Shown here one piece after another: positions 1 to 10,642 of a stretch of DNA of 64,000 nt. Position 1 is the first letter of the stretch, and each line of letters begins with the position of its first letter. This stretch comes from Phoronis australis (Eukaryota > Phoronida > Phoronidae): contig NMRA01000643.1 of the NCBI GenBank assembly GCA_002633005.1, positions 147,729-211,728 of the forward strand. Direction: 5' to 3'. The notes under the pieces were generated by a model. The model worked only from the letters and a program-made list of their open reading frames with translations. It searched no databases and was not told the origin of the DNA. Position numbers and translations under genes: made by a program.

Positions 1-616
1 CATGTACATGTTTGCGATTATGGAAGCTACACCACTGCTACCACATAGGAAATTACCTGCCTGAAGCCGCAATTTAACAGCGACCAAACACCCGAACTGC
101 GAACAATCTCGAATTGCTGTGCTTGAATTTGGAATTTTGCTTAATCTCAAGATCGCGTATGCGAGAACTTGGAGTACCTGAGGAAACTCGACTTGTTAAC
201 ACAAATAATCACGTTCACCTTGAAAAATGCACTTAATCAAATCAAATCCCATGTTAACAAAATAACTTAAATTTCAAGCAAACTTCATTCTTCCTTGTGT
301 TTTTCAACTTTCATTCATTAAAAAATAATTGCTTTATTACCTTTACCATTCACATAGTGGCCTCCGTGACACAAGAATAAAATGGGTAATCGTTGGGCCA
401 ATAACTAGAAAAGTTCTTTACAAGGAACAAGAACCGTCACGTGATTACTTTTATAAATTTTTATTTCCAAACTCACACATACGCGATCTTGATATGAAGC
501 GAAATTCCAAGTTCACGCACACATAGAAAAATAAGCAACTTCTAGAGGTCGCTGTACAACTTCCGGTGCGATTTAATCGCTCACTTTGAAAAGCGTGAGA
601 GGACGCTTGCTGGACG
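1..616. other. 5' flank of MTO1, no gene recognised
   Basis: AT-rich sequence upstream of the first MTO1 exon. I see no conserved reading frame, TATA element or CpG-rich block that I could defend as a promoter. The transcription start is presumably between about 530 and 660, since the coding exon begins just after, but nothing in the sequence fixes it. Confidence 0.4.
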
Positions 617-664
617 ATGCATGCTTCCAGTTGGAAATTGTGTTCGAATGAGTCATATTTCAAG

Positions 665-821
665 ATGTTCTTGCACTTTGTTAGGCACTTTCATCAAGCA
701 TCTAAAGAAGCATATGATGTAATAGTTGTTGGCGGCGGCCATGCAGGAACGGAAGCAGCGTGTGCGGCTGCACGTATGGGCGCTAACACAGCCCTCATTA
801 CGCACAAACTGGAAACCATTG
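665..821 (+). CDS. MTO1: MTO1 exon 1 (start, transit peptide, FAD motif)
   Basis: First coding exon of the mitochondrial tRNA modification enzyme MTO1 (MnmG/GidA family). With GTPBP3 this flavoprotein installs the 5-taurinomethyl (or carboxymethylaminomethyl) group on wobble uridine 34 of mitochondrial tRNAs. Residues 1-16 from the ATG at 665 are basic and free of acid until Glu15, as expected for a mitochondrial presequence. Residues 17-28 form the Rossmann strand and FAD-binding GGGHAG motif (residues 23-28), followed by the typical TEAA helix. The exon ends in phase 1 at a GTAGGC donor (822). An upstream in-frame ATG at 617 would add 16 residues; both ATGs have A at -3. I prefer 665 because it places the basic presequence at the N terminus. 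The family is about 700 residues long; the nine exons here encode about 358. Confidence 0.93.
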
Positions 822-935
822 GTAGGCTTACACTCGTCAAGGCCATCTACTACTGTCTACACTATTGAGAGTTAGACTACAGTTTTCCAGTTCACAGTCT
901 CTGTTGTGACTCTTAGGCTAAAACTAGCATTGGTT

Positions 936-1172
936 CCATGCGCGCACCCAGCTTTTATATGGGGGGGCTCGAATCTCTGACAAAATGGACCTTTTGCTAA
1001 CAAAAAAGCGGGAGGACTAAAAAAAACAGGTCTGTGAACTGTGCGTCCGCGCCTTTTAGAGGATTTTTGTCTCATTTTATTGGACTTTTTCTCTGAAGCG
1101 GACCTTTTTACTGACCCACTTCGCCAAATGGGGGGGGAGGCTCATTCGAGTACCCCCTGGGTGCGCACATGG
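936..1172. repeat. Inverted-repeat (MITE-like) element in intron 1
   Basis: The left arm (936-974), starting CCATGCGCGCACCCAG and running to GGGGCTCGAAT, is mirrored by the right arm (1144-1172), which reads ATTCGAGTACCCCCTGGGTG onward to GCGCACATGG. The arms are about 30-39 bp and enclose about 170 bp without coding potential. A diverged relative seems to lie at 62545-62790. No target duplication is evident. Confidence 0.5.
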
Positions 1173-1854
1173 GCTATCTTGCATTCGACACTGGTTGGAT
1201 ATAGCAGTCCTTACTACTAGCTCGGGCACCTTTATCAGCGGCTCCACGTCAATCATCATACTATAAATATATATCGGCTGTCAAGATAGCCAGCCAGCTA
1301 GCTGTATGAAGACTATCGTCAAAATACAGCTCGATACCACTGTGTGTTGAGCTCCGACAAACCTCGAAATTCCACACTGGGTAGTTCTGCTCGTCATCTA
1401 GCTGTGTAACTTGTATCAACATATAGAGCTAAAGACCGGCAAGGGAGCATGCAAAATCTGGGAGTCAACCAACACTCACCTTGTCAGTTACAGCCGTTTA
1501 AATAAAAAACAATCTAATAAACATCATTTTCTCGCATACTTTTGTAACAAACAAAAGTATGTCATTGTTTTGAAAACATTATGCACATGACATGCGCATG
1601 CACAATTTCCTAAATTTTTGCGACATCTCTCGAGAGGTGATGACAGATTCACAGCAGCAAAATTTGTTCTGAAATTCGGTTTGCTGGTGACAAAATTCAA
1701 AAAACTTATAATGAATTGACCAGATCTGATAATTTGTTGTGACATATCCGCAGCCTTGTGAAAGAACAACAGTTGATTGAAGAATCGTCGAAAAAAGAAA
1801 ATGGCGAAAAGGTGACGCAGTATTTCTTGTTGCCGAAAGTCGACGGTTTTATAT

Positions 1855-2090
1855 CCACAAAGCTATATATTTAGTATACAGCTTTGCGCCAAGGATACTA
1901 TCAAGAATGCCCGTGCTACTAGTAACTGTCTCATGGCCTGGCTTAACTGACCAATCAGAACGCAGCATTCTTGATACACCTTTGTTTCCAAGCTACCATT
2001 TTACCCGGGAAACAACATGTTGCAGGGTAAAACTTATTGCTTGTTTGTCAAATTTTCGGAAGGGAGTGGACCTTTGCAATAGGTCAATTT
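1855..2090 (+). repeat. Dispersed repeat, also present inverted at 59.64-59.82 kb
   Basis: The stretch around 1925-1995 (TGACCAATCAGAACGCAGCA onward, then the lysine-free AAGCTACCATTTTACCCGGG block) matches the reverse complement of 59690-59800. The two copies share the CCAATCAGAA and AACATGTTG segments. No open frame is shared between the copies, so I read this as a mobile repeat and not a gene. Confidence 0.5.
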
Positions 2091-3417
2091 AGAGAACCAG
2101 ACATTCTGTACCATTGGATAGTGAATAACGCCTAATATTTGTTATGGTCGATTATTCAGTGGACGAAACTTGCTCATTAAATTGGTGACTGCAATGTGTG
2201 ATCAATGCCCTTGCATTCTTTTACGACTACCGTGTAATGCCACTTTGACTCCTAGTGGCAATTTTATTTCTTCCCATTTTCCTGTGTATCTTTGGAATTC
2301 ATTGACATATCTTTTGGAAGTTTGACAAGTACCTAGTAGGTTTCTATTAAAAGCGGCATTGGATCCTTCTCGTTTTCAGGTAGATTTGTAGTGTATGCCT
2401 AGTGGTCCTTAGTTTTGAGTGTGTTTTTGTTTTTGGAGTCCATTTCTCTGTTGGCCAAACATAAAACTACTCCAGGAATCATTATGAAAATTGATATATT
2501 TGAGTACATTCTTAGTGAGAAGAGCATGGGTGATAAAGATTTTTGGACAATTGTGACAACTGTGGCACTCCCTAATGACAGTTCTGCTTTTTTGCATCCA
2601 CAGTTGTGTTTCCTAGACTCCTGCAGGATCCTTGTGAAATTCGGCAATTGTATTTCTACGAATGTGAGAGTTAATGACATTGTCTTTTTGACGTATCTGG
2701 CTATACTAAGTTTACTAGCATTGCTCGCTTTAGTGGAAATATTTGAAATTTAGTAATTATCTCTTGTATATGCGATGTGCGCAGTGGGCGTTGCTCTTGT
2801 GTGCTTTTGACCCAAATGAGTGAAAGCATCGTGATGCATTTTTAGCAGTAAAACTGGTAGTGACATGTCCAGCAAGGGAAAATAATATTTAATTTTGTTT
2901 TGTTCTTTCTTGAATTCACAAAAAGAAAGATTACGAGGCAAGAATGTGACTGCAACACTCGAATTTCGCTGTGTTTACCCACAATGCCGTAAACATCAGT
3001 CAGGCACATTTGCTGCTTCGTGTTCATGTCACTGGAGTTTCACATGTTATTTGTTGTCTGATTAATCACATATTTTTCTCGGTTGCATTACTCTATTCAT
3101 CCTTCTAATGCCAACAAAGTATTACTGCTATGCTGTTAGCTGCAAACCCGATGTGAAAAAGTTTGATAAACTGGACAAACACATGTGGGTGCGTGATCTG
3201 AAATTCTTCGCCTTCTCAACATCAATGAGAGACACGAAAATGTGGCAGATTTCCAAAATTAGGTCACGCCTTTCTTATCTCCATTACGAAGGAGAGTTCT
3301 GTGGCCATTCTAATCCGAGATGGCCCTATTGTCCAGGAAGAACCCTGCAATCTCTGTTTTCAATATTGATTCATTTATCGGCAATTTTATATAATTGCTT
3401 CAAAATTGTTTTTCTAG

Positions 3418-3513
3418 GTGAGATGTCTTGTAATCCATCATTTGGAGGTATCGGGAAAGGACATTTGATGAGAGAGATTGATGCCTTGGATGGTGTTTGT
3501 GCTAGGATTTGTG
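3418..3513 (+). CDS. MTO1: MTO1 exon 2 (GidA N-terminal signature)
   Basis: Begins after TTTTTCTAG and completes a glycine codon split with exon 1. It encodes [19 protein letters not shown] and the following [12 protein letters not shown], the most conserved block of the MnmG/MTO1 family. The Cys in SCNPS corresponds to a catalytic cysteine of the bacterial enzyme. It ends in phase 1 at a GTATGT donor (3514). The frame stays open through the donor into the intron 2 minisatellite. Confidence 0.95.
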
Positions 3514-5340
3514 GTATGTTGAATTTCACCCTGCTCGTGGCGTACACAGGGCCAAAGGCCTACACAGGGCTCGTGGCCTACACAGGGCTCAGGGCATACA
3601 CATGGCTCATGGCCTACACAGGGCCCATGGCCTACACAGGGCCCAAGACCTACACAGGGCTCATAGCGTATATAGGGCTCATGGCATACAGAGGGCCCAA
3701 GGCCTACACAGGGCTCATGGCCTACACAGGACTCATGGCCTACCCAGGGCCCAAGACCTTCACAGGGCTCATGGCCTACACAGGGCCCAAGGCCTACACA
3801 TGGCTCATGGCCTACACAGGGCCCAAGACCACAAAGCTCATGGCCTACACAGGGCCCAAGACCTACACAGGGCTCATGGCCTACACAGGGCCCAAGACCT
3901 ACACAGGGCTCATGGCCTACACAGGGCCCAAGACCACAGGGCTCATGGTCTATACAGGGCCCAAGACCTACATAGGGCTCATGGCCTACACAGGGCCCAA
4001 GACCTACACAGGGCTCGTGGCCTACACAGGGCCCAAGATCACACGACTGCACTTTACTTGAAATTTACTAATAGTGTAGCAAAGAGCTCATTATTTTAAG
4101 TGACTTATTATTATTGAAATGACATGGGCAAGAAATCCATTTTGAGATGGCTAAAAGGCAGGGCCCTCACCTGAAGCCGACAAAATAGCAGGTACCTTTA
4201 GGGGGCCCCATCAGAAGGCAGCCAAAAAGTGGGGTCTCGTATATTAATATAGGTGCCCCGCTTCTGAGACTCAAAATTGAATTTTTGTGTATGTCATTTT
4301 CTTATGAATATGTCATTTTGACTTATCCTTGTAATAAAATGACATTGACAAGAAATCCATTTTGGGGCTTCCTATATTGATATTGGGAATTCCACCTTAT
4401 CGCGATCAAAAAGCTGGGCCTGTTGTATCAATATATAGGGCCCCACCTCAGGGCAGACAAAAACGAAGTCTATATTTATTGTACATCGTAGGCTTTGCCT
4501 ACTCATACATAAATACATAAATTCAAACATATATTCACAGTATTTACATGGAGAGCAGTTCTCTTAAAGCCATAGCCTTCTGAATACACAATGCAAGGCG
4601 CTGGATACTGTCATGAATATGTTCATGTAGGATGTCCCACTTCTTAAATGAATTTTGCTTAATGTCATTTTAGTAACAATAAGTCATTTGAAATAAATAA
4701 GTTGTCCGCATTAAATTTCAAAGTTTACTGGAAGCGTGTCACACAACTGGTTTATTCTCTGATAAAGGTTTGTGGTCACTTTCCTGATCTATCATGAGGG
4801 GAGAAAAGTCTTTTGAGCAAATGTGATGATCTGGGCCCACTAAACAAGTTAGGAGGTGGTTTGAGAACACTGAACAACTAGTCACATGATCTGGACTCGC
4901 TGAAAAGCTTGCAAGGTGATCTGACCCACTGAACAACTAGACCCCTCTTGTGTTGGTTTTCTAACAGTTTTGCCTTGAAAGTGTCAATTCACCTTTCAGT
5001 CGACTGCATGAAAGGCGTTTTGTCCAAGCTTTAAGAACAATCTGGGGGGTTTTTCATGCTACTGAGACTTTTGATGTATAAGGCATTTTTGATTTTTTTT
5101 GTGGACTCTGGCGACTATGCTGCCTTGGCAACAAAAAGTAACCCAGTGTGCCAAGAAAATAATGACCAGTTCCTTCTTCTTGTACCTAGAAATCATTTCC
5201 TAAGTCTGTGTAAAGAACTAGATGAGAGCGATTTTATAAAGTTACCTGTAAGTGACCTAAATCGTAAATTTTTGACAATGGATACATGCCCCTTTAAAAC
5301 ATCTACCATTGACTGTTTAATATTGTTTTGTTTGCTTTAG
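3514..5340 (+). other. MTO1: MTO1 intron 2, minisatellite and tandem duplications
   Basis: Intron from GTATGT (3514) to TTGCTTTAG (5340). It contains the 18-bp minisatellite right after the donor, a duplicated block of about 220 bp at 4116-4460 (units marked by GACAAGAAATCCATTTTG-like sequence) and short degenerate repeats of ACTGAACAACTAG type at 4790-4945. No gene seen. Confidence 0.7.
3536..4040. repeat. 18-bp minisatellite (GGCCTACACAGGGCTCAT type)
   Basis: About 28 copies of an 18-bp unit alternating between GGGCTCATGGCCTACACA and GGGCCCAAGACCTACACA. Because 18 is divisible by three and the unit lacks stops in several frames, long open frames appear on both strands. On the plus strand the frame reads a six-residue periodic peptide of AYTGLM/TYTGPK type. 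These long frames are a product of the repeat, not evidence of a gene. The array starts about 22 bp after the exon 2 donor. Confidence 0.9.
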
Positions 5341-5396
5341 ATCTTTCAGGAGTGCAGTACAAAGTGCTAAACAAAAGAAAGGGACCAGCTGTGTGG
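5341..5396 (+). CDS. MTO1: MTO1 exon 3
   Basis: Short 56-bp exon after TTTGCTTTAG. It supplies the last two bases of an Asp codon, then LSGVQYKVLNKRKGPAVW, matching the family block SGVxYKVLNxRKGPAVW in order after exon 2. It ends in phase 0 at a GTGAGT donor (5397). The Arg-Lys-Gly-Pro-Ala motif lies next to the substrate and FAD region in the bacterial enzyme. Confidence 0.95.
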
Positions 5397-5419
5397 GTGA
5401 GTACGTTTCAGTTCATTAA

Positions 5420-5575
5420 CAGCAGTTTGTGGTCTCTATACTTTTGATAATCCAAAATACTGGTGGTAATTTTGAGGACACAAGCATGTTTTGGTTCCAC
5501 TGCAACAGTTTGTGGTCACTTTACTTTTGATAATCCAAAATACTGGCAGTAATTATGTGGACAAGCATTTTAAGT
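5420..5575. repeat. Two-copy tandem duplication in intron 3
   Basis: CAGTTTGTGGTC followed by ACTTTTGATAATCCAAAATA and then TGG(T/C)(G)GTAATT occurs twice about 87 bp apart. The rest of intron 3 (5397-6139) is AT-rich with no recognised content. Confidence 0.6.
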
Positions 5576-6139
5576 ATTCTGTAAATTCAAGTTAAGAGTT
5601 GTTGATTTAGGATTTTTAGGACAAAGCTCTTCGATTGAGGTCATCAACTTTGACTTGCCTACCGTGTGCCTAATGGCTAATGAATTAATATGAGCATTCT
5701 GTGAATATTCTGTGATTTCCCAGCTTTGGCTGAACCTTGGCCTTAAGAGTACTATGCCATAAAACTAGTTGGTTATATCTCTAACTTGAAGTGAATGAGT
5801 AGATGCTGCAGAAAAAACACTTTTCATCAGTTTATAATTTATATGTCCTAAATAATCACTTTACAGTGTCAAATTCCTCTTCATATCACTTACGTCTAAT
5901 TTGGAAGCACTTTCTCTTCAGTGCTCTTGCCATCTAAAATAACACCGCTGGCATGTTCTTTAACGGTTATGCACGCATTTTTCCTTAGAAAATCACAATT
6001 ATCTCCCTTGCGACTTTGTAGATCCACCTGTAATTGAACACACGGCCATGATTCATTAACGTTACAGACGACATGTATGGTCATTAGGGAGCCTTTAGTG
6101 TGTGTTGTTATTCATATTGTGTCGCTATTCACATTTCAG

Positions 6140-6311
6140 GGTCCCAGAGCACAGATTGACCGCAAGCTGTACAAGGAAAACCTTCAAAAAGAGGTGTTCT
6201 CCACTGCCAATCTGACTGTGCAAGCTGCTCCGGTCGAGGACCTGATTATGGAGGAAGTGTATCAGCCAGACACTGATAATGTGAAGCAGCAGTGCTGTGG
6301 GGTAGTGTTAG
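6140..6311 (+). CDS. MTO1: MTO1 exon 4
   Basis: Begins in phase 0 after CACATTTCAG with GPRAQIDRKLYKENLQKE, the family's G(L/P)RAQIDRxLY block, then a less conserved stretch (VQAAPVEDLIMEEV) that matches the beta-strand region of the FAD domain. It ends with CCGVVL and one base of a Gly codon, donor GTATTA (6312). The exon 4 to 5 junction aligns without a gap against the family, so no exon is missing here. Confidence 0.94.
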
Positions 6312-6847
6312 GTATTATACAAAGTTTATTTTGCTTGCTGTACTCGCCCCAATTAACCCCTGGAAGTTAAAATTGAGTAACCCAAATATCATTAGGTGTG
6401 AGTTAAGACAAGCATGTGCTTAATATGGAATTTTTTTTAAAAGAAACAAGGTTGGTGTTTACGACCGATTTAGGTTACATCCCAGGTTGTAGCACAAATG
6501 TCTTCTATTTTTAATGCAACAGCCAATTGAAATAAAACCTTGATTAAATATAAATGATGCTTTGTCTGTCACAAATAAGCTAATTGTTTGCATTTTTTCA
6601 CTAAGACGTGGGCAGCCCCTAAAGAATCAAAACATCTGACTGTTCAAGTTCAGGTTGGTGTGTTACAGAACATGAGAGTTAAAAACTGAAAAGTTTTAAA
6701 ATTTGGGGTTGACAGTTGATATTGGCAGCTTTCCAGTTCAGTCCTATATTTGTGAGCTCACTAACACAGTGAAACGAGTTGTGATTACAATTTCTTGCTT
6801 AAAAGTGGCGACATCACTTGTGACAACCCTCTCTTGGTCACTTGCAG
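6312..6847 (+). other. MTO1: MTO1 intron 4, nothing recognised
   Basis: AT-rich intron between GTATTA and CACTTGCAG. I see no repeats or frames of note. Confidence 0.6.
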
Positions 6848-7024
6848 GTAATGGCAAACGTGTGCTTGGCAAAACAGTCATCTTAACAACAGGCACATTT
6901 CTTAGAGCGAACATCAACATTGGCTTAAAAGTGACACCTGCAGGTAGAATAGGTGATGATCCCGCAGTGGGCCTGGCCAAAACCATTGAAGCAGCGGGCT
7001 TCACTATGGGACGATTAAAAACAG
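6848..7024 (+). CDS. MTO1: MTO1 exon 5
   Basis: Encodes [20 protein letters not shown], then [20 protein letters not shown] and [28 protein letters not shown] is the second dinucleotide-binding strand and PAGR..GD..(A/S)(V/I)GL is a family signature. It ends in phase 1 within a Gly codon. The donor ACAG|GTAATT is itself the first unit of a tandem array in the following intron. Confidence 0.95.
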
Positions 7025-7205
7025 GTAATTCATTAATTAACATTAAATACTAGTCTAGGTCATTAAATAAGGTAATTCTACAATTAACATTAGATACGGG
7101 CCTATGTCATTAAAATCAGGTAATTCATTAATTGAGATAGGGTACAGGTTTGGGTCATTAAAAACAAGTAATTCATTAATTAACTTTAATCACTGGTCCT
7201 GGTCA
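7014..7205 (+). repeat. 48-bp minisatellite seeded by the exon 5 splice donor
   Basis: Four units of 47-48 bp, each starting TTAAAAACAGGTAATTCATT or a close variant. The first unit contains the last 11 bases of exon 5 and the real donor. Units 2-4 read ATAAGGTAATTC, ATCAGGTAATTC and AACAAGTAATTC at the same position, so units 2 and 3 keep a GT donor-like core. A fifth unit resumes at 9068 after the TIR element that splits the array. Confidence 0.8.
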
Positions 7206-9064
7206 GGGCTGTTCCAGCAAAAAATGTATGGGAGGGGAAAGGCACTTTTATTTCGTACCCACCACTCATATTTTTCGTTTATTTCTCCAACCCATGACCC
7301 ATAAATTTTTAAATAATAAGTTAAAATATAAAATCCAACACTTGCAAACAAATTGCCTCCAGGATGACCTGTTAAGAACTTAGATGATCGACAGACAAGA
7401 ACTAGTTGTCTTGTCCAATATTGTCAAAAACTGAAGTAGCCAAGAGGGTGGTCGAATCAAAACAACAAGGCTTGGAATTTTCCGCGGAAATGCGGATTTC
7501 CGCTTTTTTCAAATGTTCTGTCGGCGTATTGTATTATATTTCCGCGTAAAAAAATCGGATTTGATATAAAATTTCCGTGGCAAATTTCTTTCTTACCGCC
7601 GCGTTGCCGATGACTTTCACCTCGAAAAGCGGAAGTTGCTGTTTATGTTTCGGAGGAATGTAAATTGTCAACATTGCCGGGGCATCTGGGATAGCGTGGT
7701 GGATTTCCTCAATGGCGGCTCGTGTGATTGTAAACCGCGGTGACAAATCCTACGACTCTGCAGCCAAAAATGTTAGGAGGTGGGAGTGGCGGACGAGCTA
7801 AGACAGACGCAGACGCACGCTTCCGGAGGTGGTACCGTTTTTCTTTTTTTCTTCTTTTTTTAGTCCTCTCGATTTTTGTCAGCAAAGGGTCCGCGCGCAT
7901 GTTTCGGGCCGTAAAAATTTCTGCGTTTTTTTGCCATTGGTCATTCCAAGCCCTGAAACAAAAATGACTTCTGCCAACACATCCATCCCTGCTATGTATT
8001 TTTGTGCCAAATTTCCAGTTGTGCCTAGTACTTTTTGAGATAATCAACCTGTCTTGTCAAAAACTAAAATCCCTGCTACAGTAGTCAAATCTGTCCAAAA
8101 ATCGACTGGTGCCAGCGCATACCAGCCACCTATCTCCATCCCAAATGTCATCAAGATCCGTCAAGCAATTTCACAGTAACTGGCGGTGCTGGTGCATCAT
8201 CGTCGATTACCTCTATATCAAATTTGATCATGATCCGCCAAGCGGACAAAAAATGATACTGAAAGATGGACCCATAATTTTTAATCAGGTTGAAATATAA
8301 AACACAAGTTTTTCAGATAATCAACCTGTCTTGTCAAAAACTAAAATGGCCAACAGGGGGGCTATGGTAGCCAAATCTCTCCGAAAATCTATTGGTGCTG
8401 GTACATGGCAGCCGTCTATCTCTGCCAAATGTCATCGTGATCCGTTTATAAGCGGTTTTAAGATAATCGACGGAGAAGTAATGACTTGAACAGTTGAAAA
8501 CTTAACGGGGTGCCACAGTAGTTGAATCCAGTGGCTAAAAATTAACTGGTGCAGGGACGTTCCTGCGATATACTTTTATTTCAAATTTCATCGTTTCATC
8601 GTGATCAGTGAAGCAGTTTTTGAGATAATCAACATACAAGGAAAGGCTTGTCGAAAACTAAAGCAGCCAACATGGGTTACCAAGGTTGCCAAATCTGCTT
8701 GGAAATCGACTGGTGCAGGCGCATCCTTGCTAAGTACCTCTATACCAAATTTCATCATGATCCGCCAAGCGGTTCTTGAGATAATTGATGGACAAGAAAT
8801 GATAATGACAGACGGACCGACCACAAAGTGTTTGTGGGTGCAGAAAAATTCATGTGAGATCACAACTCATATCACTTACCATAAACTTGCTTTTCGAAGA
8901 CACTTGTGAGCAATACTTTTGATAGCCACCTGGTGTGTCTGCTCACCATTTTTCTCTGTAATTTCAATAAGATTTTTTCAATTTCATGGATCTATGAATC
9001 TCAAACTGTCTCCACAAATGCTTTTAGACTGCTATGTCAAGTGAATATTTTGCTGGAACAGCCC
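7206..9064. mobile_element. TIR DNA element with TCA target duplication
   Basis: The left end GGGCTGTTCCAGCAAAA is repeated inverted at the right end (TTTTGCTGGAACAGCCC, ending 9064), 17 bp perfect and longer with mismatches. TCA flanks both ends (7203-7205 and 9065-9067). Removing the element restores the exact minisatellite phase GGTCA|TTAAAAAC, so the boundary is well supported. A 3-bp target duplication with a GGGC terminus resembles the PIF/Harbinger superfamily, but no transposase frame is present, so it is non-autonomous. The interior holds tandem modules of roughly 250-280 bp (about 7390, 8040, 8318, 8470 and 8628) sharing TTGTCAAAAACTAAA and TTTCATCATGATCCGCCAAG, plus a nested element at 7466-7955. 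Confidence 0.75.
7466..7955. mobile_element. Nested MITE, CAGGGCTTGG-type ends, copy 1
   Basis: Starts CAAGGCTTGGAATTTTCC and ends GGTCATTCCAAGCCCTG, with a perfect AAACAA duplication on both sides (7460-7465 and 7956-7961). Its last 40 bases resemble the ends of the copies at 35163-35415 and 52133-52481. There is no transposase. CAG...CTG termini recall hAT elements, although a 6-bp target duplication is shorter than the usual 8 bp. Confidence 0.7.
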
Positions 9065-10529
9065 TCATTAAAAACAAGTAATTCTGGGTCATTAATTAAC
9101 GTTAAAGGTCGTAATACTGGTCTTAGCTAGTATGGTGCTGAGTTGGAGTTTAATGCACATGCAATGGATTAACAAGGCTTGGCAGGGCAATTCTTAAGTC
9201 TGAATATAGAAAACTATCAACATGTTGTCAGTTGCAGTTCTGTCATACGATAAGATGTGAAGTTATGTTTGCATTAAATTGTTTAAGACCGTCTCAGCTA
9301 TGACCGGATTTACAGCCATTACTGTTATTTTCTTTAATGCAAGCAAATGCTCTACTCTCTGAGCTACCAACTGCAGGTACTATATGATTATGCTGATTTG
9401 AATCATGTTATTCAGATAGGTTTATTTGGTGAATTAGGAATAAGGATTTCCGAAGCTATTCGCTTTTAGGCTGTCATCAAAGTTTTAACATTTTAGCTGT
9501 CAATTATGTTTATCTATTAGGTTTTATGTAAATCGTCTTGGTCTTCATCAGAGCATAACTTTAAACAGATCCATTAAACTTCCTGAGTACTATTATGAAA
9601 TAGGCCTGGTAGTCAACAGCTTTCTAAATAGTTAAGGTTCTGTAGGACCTTAGAAAATTGTCTAAATTCGACTAAAATCTTATCTAAGGAATTGTTGATC
9701 ATGTTCATGAAACTTCAAATATTATGCGTTGTGCATTGTTCTCCAAAATGTTGATAGATTGTTTTTAAAATGTCCGTCTTTTTGAATGAAAGGCTGTGAA
9801 AAATAGGACTTTGTCTTGTTTCTGAAAAAATCAAAAAGTTGCATAAACGTAAACATAATTTTGTAAACTATAGCAGTGCTTTTTGAAATTGCATCTTGAA
9901 CACTTATATCAAATGAAATTCAGTCATGTTGTTACTTTTGTTTTGCAATGAATATTCTTTTTTGCTTCATTTTACGAAGACACGGTCACATGACCCAGTT
10001 ATTGGAGGTTAGTGTAAAGTCGAAAAATCAAATTCTAAGCTTCTTACTTTCAGAAAATATACACGTTAGTGAGTTAAAATCTATAGTTCTGTTGGCATTT
10101 GGTAAGGTCCATTGACTTAAAAGATGCCTGTTTGCCAGCTACAGTTACAGTGGCTGGCATTGATGGTGAGGGACGATACATCAACTGTCTGGGAAACGGG
10201 CAAACTGCGACCAACCTGGATACCTTACTTTAAATATTTTGTGCGCCATCTTCAAACTAACAACCTGCGTAATTGTATGCTCTAGTTTTGCTAAAAAGTT
10301 TACAAATTCCGTCGACATTTCGTGTGTCTGAGTTGTATTTGTTGCAAAAACTGAGAAAAAAAATAATGGTAAGACATTTGGAACATGGTAAAAATATTTT
10401 ACTTTGAAATGTCAGTGTTTCATTCACCAAAAAAGTTCTTGTTTATGCTTTTTGAAAACTATTTTTAATTCTTGACTTGTATAATTTCGACGATGCACTT
10501 GTTGATGCATTGGTTTCTTCTCGTCGAAG
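9065..10529 (+). other. MTO1: Remainder of MTO1 intron 5
   Basis: After the fifth minisatellite unit (9068-9130) the sequence is AT-rich. A short open frame at about 10123-10286 is somewhat richer in GC but resembles no family I know. Acceptor TCGTCGAAG at 10529. Confidence 0.5.
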
Positions 10530-10642
10530 GTACGCCTCCAAGACTTGCCAAGAGTACAATTGACTTCAGCAAGACCCAGATTCACTATGGTGACAACCCT
10601 CCTGTACCTTTCTCGTTCATGAATGACACAGTGTGGTTAAAG
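10530..10642 (+). CDS. MTO1: MTO1 exon 6
   Basis: Completes the split Gly codon and encodes TPPRLAKSTIDFSKTQIHYG, then DNPPVPFSFMNDTVWLK. GRLKTGTPPR across the exon 5/6 junction is a hallmark of MnmG/MTO1. It ends in phase 0 at a GTATGG donor (10643). Confidence 0.95.

Larger units (their letters stand above)
822..3417 (+). other. MTO1: MTO1 intron 1, repeat-rich
   Basis: Intron between GTAGGC (822) and TTTCTAG (3417). It contains an inverted-repeat element at 936-1172, dispersed-repeat fragments at 1290-1330 and 1865-2060 related to sequence near the right end of the window, a diverged copy (2225-2600) of the modular repeat at 57.6-58.5 kb, and a segment (2943-3065) that recurs inverted at about 17620-17745. 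Open frames here of 60-110 codons show no family resemblance. Confidence 0.7.

Noticed and set aside
2415-2753. 112-codon plus-strand open frame in intron 1
   Set aside because: It overlaps a diverged copy of the noncoding modular repeat at 57.6-58.5 kb, whose better-preserved copies are not open in this frame.
3438-4052. Long open frames on both strands over the 18-bp array
   Set aside because: They exist only because the unit length is a multiple of three and lacks stops; composition is purely periodic and there is no gene context on the minus strand.
10123-10286. 54-codon frame (MPVCQLQLQWLALMV start) in MTO1 intron 5
   Set aside because: Slightly coding-like composition but no splice context needed by MTO1 and no family resemblance; exons 5 and 6 align without it.
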